Assembly (NCBI GenBank): GCA_024349245.1
Contig: JALDNG010000020.1
Span: 6,154,001-6,218,000 of the forward strand
From: Neodontobutis hainanensis
Lineage: Eukaryota > Chordata > Actinopteri > Gobiiformes > Odontobutidae
Reading direction: 5' to 3'
DNA: 64,000 bases
The position numbers were made by a program, and so were the translations under genes. The notes under the pieces are model-generated. The model was not told the DNA's origin. It ran no database searches and saw only the letters and a program-made list of their open reading frames with translations. The stretch's first letter is position 1. Every line of letters starts with the position of its first letter. Positions 30,333 through 44,800 of this stretch are shown here, piece after piece.

Positions 30333-31744
30333 TTGTACTTAACTTTACCGGTGTTTGTTCACACTGATGAAGACTTTTTGTATCCAACAGAGTGCCTTGG
30401 AGATATATTTGTCTGCCCATATCTTCACATTCATCTTAAATGTTAACTTAAACAGACAGTCTTTCTTGAATTACTAAGACAGTGGTTTGTTTGAAGCTGC
30501 GCAAATGAAATGATTACATGGTTTATGATCAAGTGCAGTCATATTGAATGTGTCTAAAATAAAACTCTGATGGTCTATGCATATCATTAATGTCTTGTTT
30601 ATTTATACACAGAGCATTTAGTTTACACCTGAAAGTAAAACTGACAATCGACAATGGTAAACTAATTACTGCTGCACATTATTGTAATGAGTTTTAATGA
30701 TGCATTTTCCCAGCGCTATTGAGATAAAGATCGTAATGGATTCAGCACAGAGGTGTGTTAACATTTATCTTCAGATCAATGGATTCCCACTGCCTAAGCT
30801 GTAATTAGACTGCCAGACTCTGATAAGGGTCATGGTAAACTTGAAGTGCTCAGCAAATGCATATTTGTGTGCGTGTATGTATATCCACTGCTAGCTCAGC
30901 TAAAGTGCAATCCAGCAGAGGCGCTTCTGCTAAAGGCTTGTTATAAATTATCTGATTAACCTTGTGAGGCTGAGAGCAACTCTTGATTTTTGCTCAAGGT
31001 GCAATTGCTTTATTAGACCGTATAACAATAATAGAAGCAAAACACCACACAAGCTCAGGCAATTTAGCAGGGGCTATGTCCGCGGCTGTGTGGCTAGCAC
31101 CTTGTATTTTTTATGCTGCTACGCTTGAGGAAAGAAAGAAAAAGCTGCGAAGTCCTGATTGATGTATTGATCTGGAGCATGGTGTTATTATGTAGCTCAG
31201 AAAAAAAAAAAAACAGGGTTATCTCGTGGCAAGGTTCTGTCAAAACGCAGAAAACAGTGTTAAGATTTACAGTAAACCCAGTGACAGATCAGGTTATAGA
31301 CGTCAAATAAATACAATATAAAAATGGAGATATAGAAGAGTACAGTGGCTGGGCTACAGTAGAAATTGGCCACAATATTTATCCTCAATTCAAATATCAT
31401 TACTTCGGTGTTCATTAAAAGCCGAAAAACAAAACAGTTGCTTTGCCAGTAAAATCAAAAACAGATGAATGGTTAGTTAGTTATTGTTAATTAGTAGATA
31501 TTTATAATGATCAGAGAGGGACTCCATAGCCATAAAAAAAAAAAAAAACATTATTTAAGGATCTAAGGATTGATCTGTTAATGCAGGTTAATGGTAAAGA
31601 TGCCACAGTCATATATTCAGGACATTTAGGAACTAATATATAATTTTGTTCATTAATTTACTGTGATATGCTGAGTAAAATGTATTGCACAGTATGTCCT
31701 GTAACATATATATGAGACACAACCCCATAAATGTAAACATGCCA
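30333..31744. other. No gene recognised
   Basis: AT-rich unique-looking DNA. Poly(A) runs occur near 31200 and 31535. No coding similarity seen. Confidence 0.45.
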
Positions 31745-31950
31745 GATTGTAGCCTTACGCTAATTTTCATCCATTGTCCCAACATGCTCACACATGTATA
31801 CACCAGTGCTGTGTCACTGGAGGCAAGCAGTTAAGTGTCTTGCCCATGGACACAACGACAGTATAAACTGTGGGGAGAGCGGGAATCGAACCGTCAACCT
31901 TCCGGTTATAGGACGACAGCTCTACCACTGAGCCCCCTTATTCTTTTTTC
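31745..31950 (-). mobile_element. tRNA-derived SINE (minus strand)
   Basis: Read on the minus strand it begins GGGGGCTCAGTGGTAGAGCT (A-box-like) and contains GGTTCGATTCC (B box). This tRNA-like head is followed by the fish SINE body TGTGTCCATGGGCAAGACAC, then TTAACTGCTTGCCTCCAGTG. The same body occurs at 61.95 kb. The right (tail) limit is uncertain. Confidence 0.75.
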
Positions 31951-32753
31951 AAATGTACAAAAAAAAAGTTACATACATATTTTGCTGTATAAGGACAAAA
32001 ACAACATGAAAAGGATGGATCAAAAACTATGATGAGTTGTTTATTTCTCATTAAATCAATAAACGGTTTCCTTCTCGGCTGCACCACCACAGGCAGGATA
32101 AGAGTTCATTAAAGTGGGACGACTCTCAAGAAATCAAATCTAGCTTTGAAGGTGCAGGAGTACAACTTCTCTGAGATAAATTTTAGAAGACTTTTTAAAG
32201 CAACAGTGAATTAAAGATTGGTTGTATATGTATCACGCTGATCAAAGTTCCTAAACCGTTTGGACCTTTACAATGATGTGTTTTTGTTTAGATAAAAATG
32301 CATTAACTCGTTGACTGCCTCTCACTTTCCCCATTGAGACCAAATCAGGCCTAATGAAAAAGCTACACACCTCCATAAAGAAGATGTCGTAAAATATTCA
32401 CTGAAACTCACAGGGTTGGTGTGACCGACAACTCTACTTATCCATGCAGGGTTAACCACTCTAGTTTAGTCCCCTGACTGACAATAGCCACAGGTACAAC
32501 TGCCTCATGCCTGCAAGCAGAGTCATAGAGTCATAGAGCATTTCTAATTGGTCATGACAGGAGCTTCTGGCTGCCAGATTTGATCTACACAACCTCCAGA
32601 AGATGTATTGTTATTTCCAACTTGCACTGTCTCTAAAAATACTTTACAAGAAAATCCACAGTCCAGAGGCAGAAAGTGTCCATCATCTATGCACATCTAT
32701 TTTTTATCAAGGTGCATTGCTGAGTACATTTAGTAAAATAAATTAACTCTAAC

Positions 32754-33181
32754 AACTCCAATCAGGGTGCAGGGTGCACGTGGCAGAGTGGTTAGCGCTC
32801 CTGCCTTACAGCAAGAAGGTCGTGAGTTCAAAACCCGGCCGACCCAAACATTCTCGGCCGACTCCGGTCTTTCTGTGAGGAGTCTGCATGTCCTCCACGT
32901 GTTACCGTGGGTTCTCTCCGGGTACTCCGGCTTCTTCCCACCGTCCAAAGACATGCATGTATAGGTTAATTGGCAACTCTAAAGTGTCCCTAGTGAATGA
33001 ATGTGAGAGTGAATGGTTGTCTGTCAATGTATGTCTCTAAATGTCAGCCCTGCGACTAACTGGCCACTGTCCAGGGTGTACCCCGCCTCAGGCCCAAAGC
33101 TGCTGGGATAGGCTCCAGTCACCCGTGACCCCTAACGGGACAAAGCGGTAGAAAATGAATGAATGAATGAACTCCAATCAG
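32754..33181 (+). mobile_element. tRNA-derived SINE with perfect target-site duplication
   Basis: The element spans 32766-33169. The head has TGGCAGAGTGGTTAGCG (A-box-like) and GGTCGTGAGTTCAAAACC (B-box-like). The body has CTCCGGCTTCTTCCCACCGT and ACATGCATGTATAGGTTAAT, and the tail is (GAAT)n. AACTCCAATCAG flanks it at 32754-32765 and 33170-33181. A second copy of the same family lies in reverse at 62.0-62.4 kb. Confidence 0.93.
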
Positions 33182-36100
33182 ATAAAAATTTGATGAAGAG
33201 ACATAGATACAAGGTATTGATTTTGGAAATATGCACATACAAAATTACCACTGCGTAACTTTGTGCCCAAAAATACTAATTCTCAAAATCATTTTGATGG
33301 TTCTTATGTCATTCATATGACAAGAATCACGCAAATCTTGCTAACACAGTACTCTCAGCTGGACAGGAACCTCCAATGTACCTTTTCTGTCTCAGGACAC
33401 AGAGGGACACGCTTTACGGCTCAAAAAGAAGGAGCAGAAATAGGTCAATACACTAAAATTAGCAGAGTCTTATTTGTACAAAATACCCTTCTGTTTCAGA
33501 AGTCATGTTTTTCTTCCAAACTTGCCGGCTTGGATAGTCTCCTCTTAGAAACGAAGGACACCTGTAAAATTTCGCTGCTGTCATAAAAGCACAGTGAGTC
33601 TCCAGAGGGGTCTGCGCCCTCTGGAGGTTACACTGGGCTGCTTTAATTTACAGGGTTTTTTTTCATAAATGCATTAAATGTAGTAATTTAAACTGCTGAA
33701 ATACAATATGGTAATTGTTTGACATCAAAGGAATATTTGTGGCACAACAGAATATACACAATTAGGTATTAGTGTATATTATATTAGTGTAATTAGTGTA
33801 TTTGTATTGGTGTATTCATAAAAACCTATAACTTTGGCTAAACAGAAAATAGGTATGGTAATAAATGGTTTAGAAAATGCTTAGAGGTAACACCAGTGAA
33901 TGATGAAAAATTGTCCATTGGAAATAAAAGAAATTCATTTGACAGTATTAGGTTGTTAGCTGTGAAGGCTTTATTAGCTCACAACAGTCCTTTGTGCTAT
34001 AATCCAAGGGAAAATGCCCATAGAGATGCCCAATCAAATTATCCAGTGTTTTATTCCACAGCAATATCAAAGTTAATGTCTATTATTTCATTTCTCATCT
34101 CATCAAACTAATTTTAAAATCAAAGACCAGCTGAGGCTTAACAGTACTTTTGACATCTGGCCACTCTCTAATTAGTCCTCACAGATTAACACCAATGAAT
34201 TATAAAAAAAAATGCCATTTAAACATGGAAATGTGACATTAGGAGAAAAGATGGCATTTGGCAGACTCAAAGCGAATAGGAAGTTAGTTCATTGTTAGAA
34301 AAGTCAAAGTATGGCCCTGTGTGAGACAGGTTTGTGGGTCTGAAATAAAATCAGCTCCCATATTGTAATGTCAGAATATCCCTCATTAGCTCGGATGAGC
34401 TGATTTTCTGTCCAGACATTACCTTGTGTTATAGTTTGAGTGACAGAAACAGTGTTACGCTGTGCCAAAGGTTCAGTAAAGGACCAGATTTTATACTCTT
34501 TAAAATTAAAAATAGAGTTTATCAAGATACGAGCACTCTGCGTTATTTTAAGTATTCTGTTAAACTTGTAACTTGTTGAAATGCAGCGACTGTAAATCTA
34601 TACAATTTATGTGTACATCCTCAGCTTAGAAAGTAAATTTAGAATTTTCAAATAGTTTGTCTAATGTCAGCATTTTCCTTCCCTCAAGCACTTAAAAGCA
34701 CCATGCATATCCAAAGCAGAGACGGGTAAAGCCTTCTTCAATTCCCAAGCTGCAAAGAGATGTAGCAATGTAGCTCTTGCAAACTGATGACTAGCAAAGA
34801 TCACTGACAACTTCAAAGCCTTGTGGATCCAGGTCACCTACGAGATGGTTTATGCATTAATGTGCCCCTATTAAAGAGGAACTTGCATCGATCCACATGC
34901 ACCCAGTTAGTGAGAAAATACCCTTTAGAAATAAAACATCCAATCATCTAATTAAGCACTATTCCTATTACAGAAGTTAAGAACCAGTCTAATGAGACAG
35001 TAATTTGTTTCCCAAATTCACAAGGCCCGGGCTTCTCCTTGTAATCTTTGCTTGCTTCTTTTGCATAACTGATGCAAATGTATTTGTTTGCATAATGCAT
35101 GACTGACTTTGAATGTCCTGTGATCCATCCATTGCACTGGACCAAGAGGCTTATATTGCGTCTTAGCCAGGATCCGGACCACTGGCAATCTTCACATGAT
35201 ACAGATCAGGAGCAGTTGTCATCATTCTGAAGTAGCATACAAGTGCAGCAGTGCGATTAGTTTGACAGGACACATCATTCCCAGGCTTTATAGAGTAGTC
35301 AGTCTAAGTATGACAGAAGTTTTGAAAGCTTTTCTCCCATCATCTGTCTCCTCTACCAAAACTCCAATTCATTTCCCATAAACACAGTATGGCTTTGTGT
35401 TGTAGTGCAGTGTTGCATTTCAATGGCTACACATCAATTTAGAATAAGAGAGTGGGAGCTTGCATGTTGATAGCACTGTAGATCTGTATTTTCTTGGTTT
35501 ATTGTCTTTATATTTGAATGAAAATGCATCTCTTCTCTACCACAATTTTATTCTGACACCCCCTTTTTTTTTTAAACAACCACATACAGTACTATCCTAT
35601 AATGTTTTTTTATCTCTTCAGTCAAAAAGTACTGAAGTTTAATGGACAAAAGCTAAATACTGACAACATGGTGAGCTATAGGGACTATACCTTAGACTGA
35701 ATACATTTGAAATAGATGTTGCTGCAGCACTATAAGAGTGCAGCCCCATTAGCTAGTTTAAGAAAACATTAACTATTCACTAAAACATTGTTTAAATGAT
35801 TGCACACATCTGCAGACTGGCTGCAGATGTGGGTTGAAGAGATACACAGTGATGAGAGTTACAGTTGAGATGGCAGTTGTTGAGCTAATTCCAGGACACA
35901 GACGAAGAACAAAGGCAGCCCCAGTACACATTCTGCATTGGGAGTTCACTCTGGAAAATAAAAGGATGGCTAGTGTTTCCTTTCTCCTTCATTACCCAGA
36001 GGTCTTAATTAGTCTAGGTTAATCATGCAATGCTGTAATTGACTACATTTTTTTAATACTCTTTTCATGTCATTTTATTGCCTGGAACAAACCTGTAGTG

Positions 36101-39100
36101 GGGCAGCTCATTTAACATAACAGCATTGCAACACCCCAACTCCCCAATATGATTGTTGTACTTTCCTTCCTCTGTTTCTTCTACATCTGCCCTGTACACA
36201 CATACAACACATGACGCTAACACTGTTACATTTTTACAGGCACGTGCTAATACTGGTTTAGTCTTGTTTGAATAGAAGCAATAGTCAAGAAAAGTCATTT
36301 AGATACTGTTGGCTCAGATTATCTCAAGCTTAGGGCCAATGCTTATTCTGGTGACTGCTAATACTGGAAGATTCACCTGTTTTTTTTTTCAGAAAATGGA
36401 CTATTTAGGAATCTAAGGAGTATGACCTTAAAAAAAAGGTTAAATCATGCTGGTAATCACAGGCACCATCCGTCAATACCGTTCAGGTCAAGGTCATGTG
36501 GTATTTGCCCTAAGGTTAAAGCCATACAATACAACTGAAAATGATTTGTTTACTCTGTTCTAGACATAACAATTCAGTTAACATGCCACCATTCTGAATT
36601 AATGTATCGACACAGTTCTTTGTCAAGAGGTTATATGTTTAGGAATTGAATTTTAAACATTTTGTACTTTAACTTTCTGAAAATGGGTTTTTGGAGGTTG
36701 ATGTCCATGATATTTAAATCAGGATTATGCCCATCCAGCTGTCTGACTATCTAGTCATGAGCATATCACAGTGAGAGGCTGTCAGGTGACACAGGAGAGA
36801 TAATGGTTTCTGCGTGTGCATACAGCATTCAGGCATTCTGACAGCACTTCTTACAGTGTCTGTCATGGCTGTCTAACTTGGAAGTCGAAGTATTGCCAAA
36901 AGTCTTTTTATGGTAAATAATAATCAAATATAGGAACATTTATTGTCACTACAATGGGAATATATTTGCCTGTTACTTATAAACATATCTGGCCCAGTCT
37001 TCTACCTCTGAAACCTGCACATGTCTTGCTTCTGTTTTGTGTCTTAAAATAAAACAGAAATGATCACAGAACACGTCTGCACACTCAGAGTTCACCTGGA
37101 ACTGAAATCAAATAAAGACATTCATGCCAACCGTGCAAAACAAATGTGTCTGTTTTCTTGCTGTCGTGTTTTAACAGTCCCTGTCCCTTCAGGGGAGTCC
37201 TGCTTCGTGCAGCCAATTTGGATATTCCCCTTCAACGATGCCCTCAAATTGTCCGTGCCTAATTTTAGTGTGCCACTTTCTGTGTTTATCCTGGGCTAAC
37301 AGCTAGTATTGGATTGGATGAAAAACCAATGAGTCAGACTGACATCGGGCTGTTACAGTGATGCCAAGCCATCTGCTCTTCTAAAACTCAAGTGGGAGTG
37401 AGGTGAGCAAGAGGAAAAAGTGGAAAAAATAAGTAGCTAAAACTAAACATAAAACAAAAAGATGTACATCTGATGATTCAGAAAAGTATGATAAGAAAGA
37501 AGTAAGAAAAAAAAAAACTTCAAATATTATCAAGAAAGTATTTGGTAGCTCATTTTGGAAAATGTTTTCGGGGCACCATGGGGAGCATCCCAGATGGCAT
37601 CACCTCAGCAGTCCACTGTCATCTGGACCATGTGCATCCAAGGTCACATGACCAGAAAAAGAACACAGACATTTACTAATTAAAGACAGAAACATGATTA
37701 GTCCCTAAATCAATACCAATCACTTTAGAGACATTGCTAATTATTATAAATTGTCACCCACTGCTAACATCTGTATGTGTGAGTAGTAAGTGTAAGTAAG
37801 TGTGGAGTTCTTTGTGTGCATGATATGCTAAACTGAGAAATAAAAAGGCAGCATAAAAATATTTTGGAAAGATGAAAAAGTAGTATGGTTTGCAAAGTAG
37901 TATGCTCTTTAGGTATTTGTCATGTGGGTTTTAACATTTTTTCTATGTAGAACCAGATGTTTTATTTTTGTTTTTCTCAATAATGTTTTATTATTTGTAT
38001 ATATATATATATATACTTTATATATATACATATATTATTTTTATTATTTTTTTCAGAAGATTGAAATTGCACAGAACAATAATACCTCAAATAACGCTTG
38101 CAAAGAAACAACAGTGTATGCAGCCATCCTTGACATTGAGGCACAAACAAGTCTTGCAGAACAGTGCCTATGTTGGTGGTTCTATTTCGGTGGCCTATTT
38201 GTTAATGTGCACAAAAGGTACGCAGTTCCTTAATGTCCCGAAAACCACAGCATGCAAAAGTGCTATCAATTACCAGCTCTGCATCTATCTTTCCTCTCAG
38301 TTCCTTGTCTCTAAGAGGGAACAAACAATGACTTGCAGCCAACTGAAGTCCTAGTTCAGTGTGACAGAGTGGATGACAAGCAATAGCAGCAATAAAACAA
38401 ATGTGCCACATAGAACAATAACAGGTAAGAGAAGGAGAGCAGACCAGGAACTTTTCCCATTGTTAAATGATCAGTCTCTCCTCTGCGTGCTCAGGAGATC
38501 CCAGTGGAATGGCTTTTATAACTTTGCAAATTCAGGAACAAGAATAGAAAGTGATCTATTCAACAGAAATCATTGTCTTTTAAAAGTTTTACAAAATGTA
38601 TAGCTACCTTTTCCATATGTTATCTCTTCTATGTAAGTCCTGGCATTTAAACAAATTTTCAGTGAAAATGTTCGGGTGTGCTGTAATTGATAGACTATGA
38701 CTACCTTTCTTTACACAAGAGTTAAAAAGAATATTGGGCTTGCACACAAAGAGTTCCTACGTTCCTTCAGGGATTTTCACTATTGTCAAAAAATACCTAC
38801 CTGAAAAAGAGTAATGCCATCTTTAATGGATTCCAATTGAAGTCGCCAACGTAATACTGCTTCCAAAATGATAACAATTTTACAATAGATATTTTGATTG
38901 TAACAAATTAATCTTGAGCTTTCTTTTTTTTTACATTTGAGTGTGTGTGTCCCAATTTATATATATACTACCTGATTACACCATAGGCCTCTCCAATGCC
39001 AATTTAAGGTTTGTACTAACATTAATTCATAAACTGATTTGAATAATTCCAATACGTGTATGAAATTCTGTCATTGTACTTGACACACCATTGCATTCAA

Positions 39101-40677
39101 CAAAACATTTAATAAAAAAGAAGCTAAAGTAAAAGGATTCTGAAAGTATCAAGGATGAATTGGCCATTTTTTCTGCCAATTGAAAGAATTACAGCAAAAT
39201 GAGAACAATGTCAAGGAGAACAGAAAGGAGTGCACCACAGTAACGTTTTAGGTAAATGAGCAAACCTTTCATTTTCTGTAAAATAAAAAAAAAATGATAA
39301 AAATATCAGCTTGGAAAAAGTTTGTCCTTTGTGATGTAATGGTCTTAATAGGTTTTACTCATCTAATGCTTTGCAACTCAATAAAATGCCTCTGCTCACA
39401 GCCAGTGACATTTACAACGAAGCGTCAACAAACTTAGCTGGAGTCACAATATTTTTTCTCCTGGTAGCTTTGTGCATGGTATCATAGAAAGACATGGATT
39501 CTAGCAGAGTGAGCATTGTGTACTCATCCCTCCTTCTCAGGCTTTGTCTCACACACAAACGCACACCCGCAACTCAAAAGCATCCACATCCAACTTTGCT
39601 TTTAAGTCTTGTGGCTTGACACAAAGGGGATCCTTCTTTCCCCGCGCATCATCTGAAGAGAAGGCAAATCAAAACGACACAAAGAGCCGTCTCGCTATTC
39701 AATTGGGAGAAAACTCATTCTGTCACTGCTGCCATTCTGTTTGAGATTACAGTGGGGACTCATAGCCTGTGTTGCTTTCGCATCCCTTCTGCATCGTGCC
39801 ATTGATGTTTTCCCTTGTCTGCCTAATGATTGTCTTTCTTTAGGAGGAGTCACCATATCGTTGTTGTGTCTAAGCTAGGATATTAGCATTTTGTATTGAA
39901 AGGTAAAGTGGATCTACGTACACATGTGTTTTAATGGTTTAAAACTATATGTGGTTGATTTATCCATATGTGTCCAATCTCAATGTGCAAACAACTTAAT
40001 GATACTCCTCATTATGTGTAAGAAAGCCTCCATATAATGAAGTAAATAAAAAATAAATAAATGGAATCTGCATTGTGAGAGGCAAGAAGAGATTTGTACA
40101 GGAAGTAAACAAGCAAATTATGGGGACAGTAAAAAGGCTGGGATAATTAGTTTTGTTTCAACTAATTAAAAATCTGTTGAGCTCTTCTGCTGGTGCAACA
40201 CGAATTGTTGAGGTTCGGTTTTTGGGGAAACGTGTGTATATATATTTTTGTAAAATAAATCACTTTAGTTGTTTACTGCTTATTAAAATATAATACATAC
40301 AGGAAATTGTTAATCAGTTTTAATCAAATTGCCATAAAGCTATTTATGTCAATTATAGGATAATATAAAAAGAATATCAAAAACACGGCTTTGGCAGCTC
40401 TAATCCGCTGATTACGGCTGAGTAGTGTCTGCATAGTTTTGTAAATTGATTTTGCTTTAAACATGTTTTTGATCAGATGCAGACCATGGATAGTTGTGCT
40501 CATTGGGGACAAAGAAATCATGTGAGAATAGTGTAACTGCTGTGACTAACTATTGCAGTAAACAATTTTGGTATTAACAACCAAACACAAATGGACCAGT
40601 GTGATTAAGCAGTTCAAAAAGTCAAATGAGATGAAAGGAAACAATTTAATGGTCAATATAGACAATAATTCTCTGAA
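33182..40677. other. No gene recognised; hairpin at 33.6 kb and short AT repeats
   Basis: Mostly AT-rich DNA. It includes a hairpin at 33592-33635 (listed separately), weak tandem TTAGTGTATT-like repeats at about 33765-33815, and a TATATA tract at 37998-38032. No convincing exon, RNA gene or transposon end was recognised. Confidence 0.45.
33592..33635. repeat. Hairpin with 10-bp perfect stem
   Basis: CTCCAGAGGG (33600-33609) pairs with CCCTCTGGAG (33617-33626) over a 7-base loop. Outer CAGTG/CACTG (33592-33596/33631-33635) extends it. Origin unknown, perhaps a small MITE relic. Confidence 0.65.
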
Positions 40678-40678
40678 A

Positions 40679-40992
40679 TAGGGCTGAAACGATTCATCGA
40701 ATAAATCGAGTAATTCGATTAGCAAAAGGCCTTGATTATTTTTATGTTTTATTTTTATGATGCTTTTGCTTTAACCTTTTCTTTAAGATGACCTGGATGA
40801 CTGAGAACCTTCACAAACACATGCTAATGTTATTTTAAACTGAAACTCCTATATGTTATATCTGTTTATTTGAATTGTGTTGCTGACTTTAAAAAAATAT
40901 GCAGTTACGCTATTAACCCAAATTCTCAATTAATGGAACCAATAATTGACAGACTACTCAATTACTAAAATAATTAATAGCTGCAGCACTAA
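40679..40992. mobile_element. MITE-like nonautonomous DNA transposon
   Basis: The left end AGGGCTGAAACGATTCATCG and the right end, read in reverse (AGTGCTGCAGCTATTAATTA), form an imperfect terminal inverted repeat. Both resemble the widespread vertebrate AGGGCTGCAACGATTA-type element ends. No transposase remnant lies inside. The target duplication is not evident. Confidence 0.55.
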
Positions 40993-41339
40993 GTGTTCAT
41001 ATGAAACATTGTTTTTTAGAATGTTTAAGTCCCATAATCTGTGAGGTACAAAGAGCATCAATGCTTTTATTTATTATTATAATAATCTTTAATTAACTGA
41101 ATTTGAAAACATACATCTTTTGGATATTGACTTATCACAACAAAATTAAAGACTATGTGATGAATACTTGGGCAGGATAAGCCACTTATGTGTGTCTGTT
41201 TACTAGTTTCATGTTCCCAGAACAAAAAAAAAATATAGCAGCAACTCAGCAAAGGGATTCACTTTCTAATCCTCTTTCAAAATGACAACAAATGCTTTGG
41301 CACAGCTGACAGTGGTCATGTATGTCTAATCTATACAAA

Positions 41340-41815
41340 ACTCCTGCTGCATGTTTTACAGGGCTTGCCCCATTCTTCTTGACTGCCCCCAATGCAATGC
41401 TTCCTCACTGGTAATCCCAGGAACTGTACCAGTTTGACCATGCTGTCAAAGCGTAACCTGGACCGTGATGCACTTATCAACTCACACCACATTGTACTTT
41501 GCCTTCAAATAAAACCCACATCACATGCAAACAACAACAATTCTTATTTAAGTCTTATTTGCAGGTAATACTAGAAATGTTTAATTTATTAAATCTAGTT
41601 TAGTTAGATTAGAAGAAATTGAGAAGAAGTAATGTATGTTCTTATCCTTGGCTTTGATTACTGTGCTAGGTTTTTAACTGACTAGTTTTTTGTGCACTTA
41701 TGCTTTTTGTTACCTTGTGTTGTTGAAATTGCTTCCATTGTTTTCCTCACTTGTAAGTCGCTTTGGATAAAAGCGTCTGCTAAATGACTAAATGTAAATG
41801 TAAAATGTATGTTTC
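41340..41815 (+). mobile_element. LINE-type repeat 3' region (family not assigned)
   Basis: The tail CTTGTAAGTCGCTTTGGATA, followed by AAAGCGTCTGCTAAATGACT and then AAATGTAAATGT at 41751-41808, is the widespread teleost repeat terminus usually found at LINE/SINE 3' ends. The upstream portion looks like decayed sequence of the same element, but its left edge is uncertain. Confidence 0.6.
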
Positions 41816-44800
41816 AAGAAGATCCACCATCATTAGAATATGATCATCTGTTGATTTACATTTCTACAACACAATATCCTGACAACAAATACACACACAT
41901 TCCTCAAAGACATTTGTTAATATGGGTCACTGTGTGATTTCAGAGGAGACTGAGGTCTTCTCATTACAGCTATGTTATAAACTATAATTTATCGAAGTCC
42001 AGACGTATAACATCGGGGAAAGAACAGTGCAAGTAAGTAGCAAGTTGTAGCAAGTATAATTGGTTAATGCAATTATAAGCAACTCTAACCTGGATGATGA
42101 TATAGAGGAATTGTCATATTGTATGGCTTTCAAGACTGTCCTTCGATACTGAGGGAGGACCATCAGTGATTTTCATTTCACAGCCTGCGGAACACATTCA
42201 CAGTGGTCCGGATGAGGACAGGAAGACAGTGTCAAAGGGTCTACCACACTCTAGGTTCATCCTAAAAGGGTGACCCTTTTTAGTGGAAAGATAGTTAGCC
42301 TTTGTTAATTTAAATTATTGTATTGTATTGCATATTTTTTTGTTTATTACAACATCAGAAAGATACAGAATATATTCCTACTTTATAAATCTCAAGCAAG
42401 ATTTAACAAGATCGCTGCCCTTGACTCAGTTCGTACCTCGCACCAGTAATATGTGCTATCTGTGTTGTGTATTATCAATATTGTTAAAATACAAAACAAC
42501 CTCTTCCACTAATATGACCTGGTCACACATGACTGCTCACTTGCTAACAATGAATTTCCCAGGTGCCCTTTAACCCTAATAGCAGTAAAGTATAAATTTT
42601 TAACCAACCACAAACACTACACAAGTAAAGTGTTGTTTAGCTGATATCTGAGGTCCAAAGAATTTGCGGTCCCACCAGGCTGGTTTGCAGTTATCCGCTG
42701 TTTACCCTGCTTAATTAACCAAATTCCCCTGCCTTACCCTTGTGAACAGCCACCTGTACAACACACCTAAGAACAGACGCAGATTATGCGAGTGGGTCCC
42801 AGGAGCCACCCAAATCAACAGCCTGTAATGCTTTCTCAGCTGGGACCTTCTGATATTTGCTCTGCAGGCAGGAAGAAACAACAGCAAACATCCACTTACA
42901 GCCGTGTGGCCACAGATGCCTCACAGGCATAAATTGACGACCACGGAGCAGAGTGCACACATGTAAACTGGTCGATCTTTCTTTGACAAAATGCAGTTTG
43001 CAATTATAATCTTGTCATTCAAAGTAATTCCATATTTAAATTTTAGACTACATTATGTGCAGCCACTGCCTGTTTACACTGCCTCATAAAAACATGAATA
43101 TAAATGGAGACAGGCTAAAACATGTGATGGATAATGCTGTACTTAGTGCTTGGAAGAGGGTGCTCTAATTTAGTGAGATTACCATCTGTTTATTTGATTT
43201 TCTTTACTCCATAAACTGGGGGCAAGCAGAAGCAGATTAAAAAGTGGATAAGCAGCCTAAACCGCAGTATGTCAAGAAGTCCATTAATGTGCAAGAAGGG
43301 CGTTTGGGGGAGAGTTGAATACTCAGATGTTTAGAGCCCACCTAATGCATCAGTGTTGTGCAGTCATTCTGCAGTAACTCCCTGCATTCGGTGATGATTG
43401 CACTGCCACAGGAGATGAGCGTTTTTATAATCAAATCAAATAAATAAACACAGTGGGTGAATGAAAGTCTCTTATACCAATATTACTGTCATGTATATGC
43501 TGTGAAATTCAATATGTACAAGAAATTTACTGATGCAATATAAATGTGAGCAAAAGTCATATGCATCTTAATTGCTTAATTATTTGGTTAACTCATATGT
43601 ACAAGAAATGCAAATATTACTAATATACAATACATCATAAAAACAGATTATTAATAAATAGATGTGCATATAACAATCCACATTTTCACATTGTAGTTTC
43701 TTTGGCCTACAACAGAAAATAACCTTAATGATAATGATTCAACTAATCCATTATTAATAAACATTCACAATTCCTTTTCTACATAGACCAAAGTCACGTC
43801 AGACTCAAGTGCAGTCAGCCAACTTTTCAGGTTTGACAAGATTGGGAATGACATAGTTTTTGTATTTGTAATAATTTTAATTGTGACCAATACAAAAATT
43901 GAAAGAGGTAAATAAAATACATTTACATATGTTAACCATTACTTATCAGTTATTTTCACAAATGTAAACTCTAATATATCATGTATTACCAAATCATGTC
44001 ACTTTGCATTATTTAGAACATAAGTTTTTCATCAATACTATACTATTAAATGTGTTTGGCTGTGCATATTAATAACCATTGCATAAATAGATCTCTCTTA
44101 TTGTTCTCAGCATAATCTCAAACAAACACCTATATTTGTGGCTTTGTTTGTGGTGAGAGTCATGGTGAGAGTCATTTAGCATGGAAATAATGTTTCTTTG
44201 CAGTTTAACAGTTCAAGCTGTTATCTTTAATATACCCAACAAGTTCAAAAACTACTTCAGTTATGGTCTTCTTCTATATTTTTATTACTGTGCATAGTGT
44301 GTGCAATTAAAATTTTCTGATAGATGCAGTGAAATAAAATATGACACTGTTAAAACTATAGAGACTTGTGTCTTTAGTTCACATTTAGTACAATTGCATT
44401 TTCTATCTGTGTAGCTAAATGCCCTCTAAAGACTTTAGTGAAATTCTGGGCAGCAAATCATGGACAAATGTGGTTGACTTAAACAAATAAACATTGACAT
44501 TTTGTTAAATCCATGTTTACCACTCAAACAGTTTGTACAGGAGGACAAACCTTCTGCAAACAGTTCAATACAACTTCATCTCATCAGACTGTGGCGCAAC
44601 ACCTTCCTAAGATGCACAGGGGACATCACAGTGTTGCCAACAATTGTAGGCCAAAGCTAGCAGGAGGGAGTGTTTGTCTTGTAAGGACCACACACAGCAA
44701 CTCCCATGAAGTCATTTGTTCCTTTTGCCACCTAATCAATGCCCCCAGAGCTGCAGATAAACCTAGGGGTCCCTCCCAAAAAGGTCACTACAGCCATCAA

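Noticed and set aside
31880..31940. Possible minus-strand tRNA (GGCTCAGTGGTAGAGC...GGTTCGATTCC)
   Set aside because: It continues into a known type of SINE body and lacks clean tRNA ends.
32767..32964. tRNA-like segment and 65-codon frame
   Set aside because: The tRNA resemblance is the head of a SINE with target duplication, not a functional tRNA gene; the frame runs through SINE sequence.
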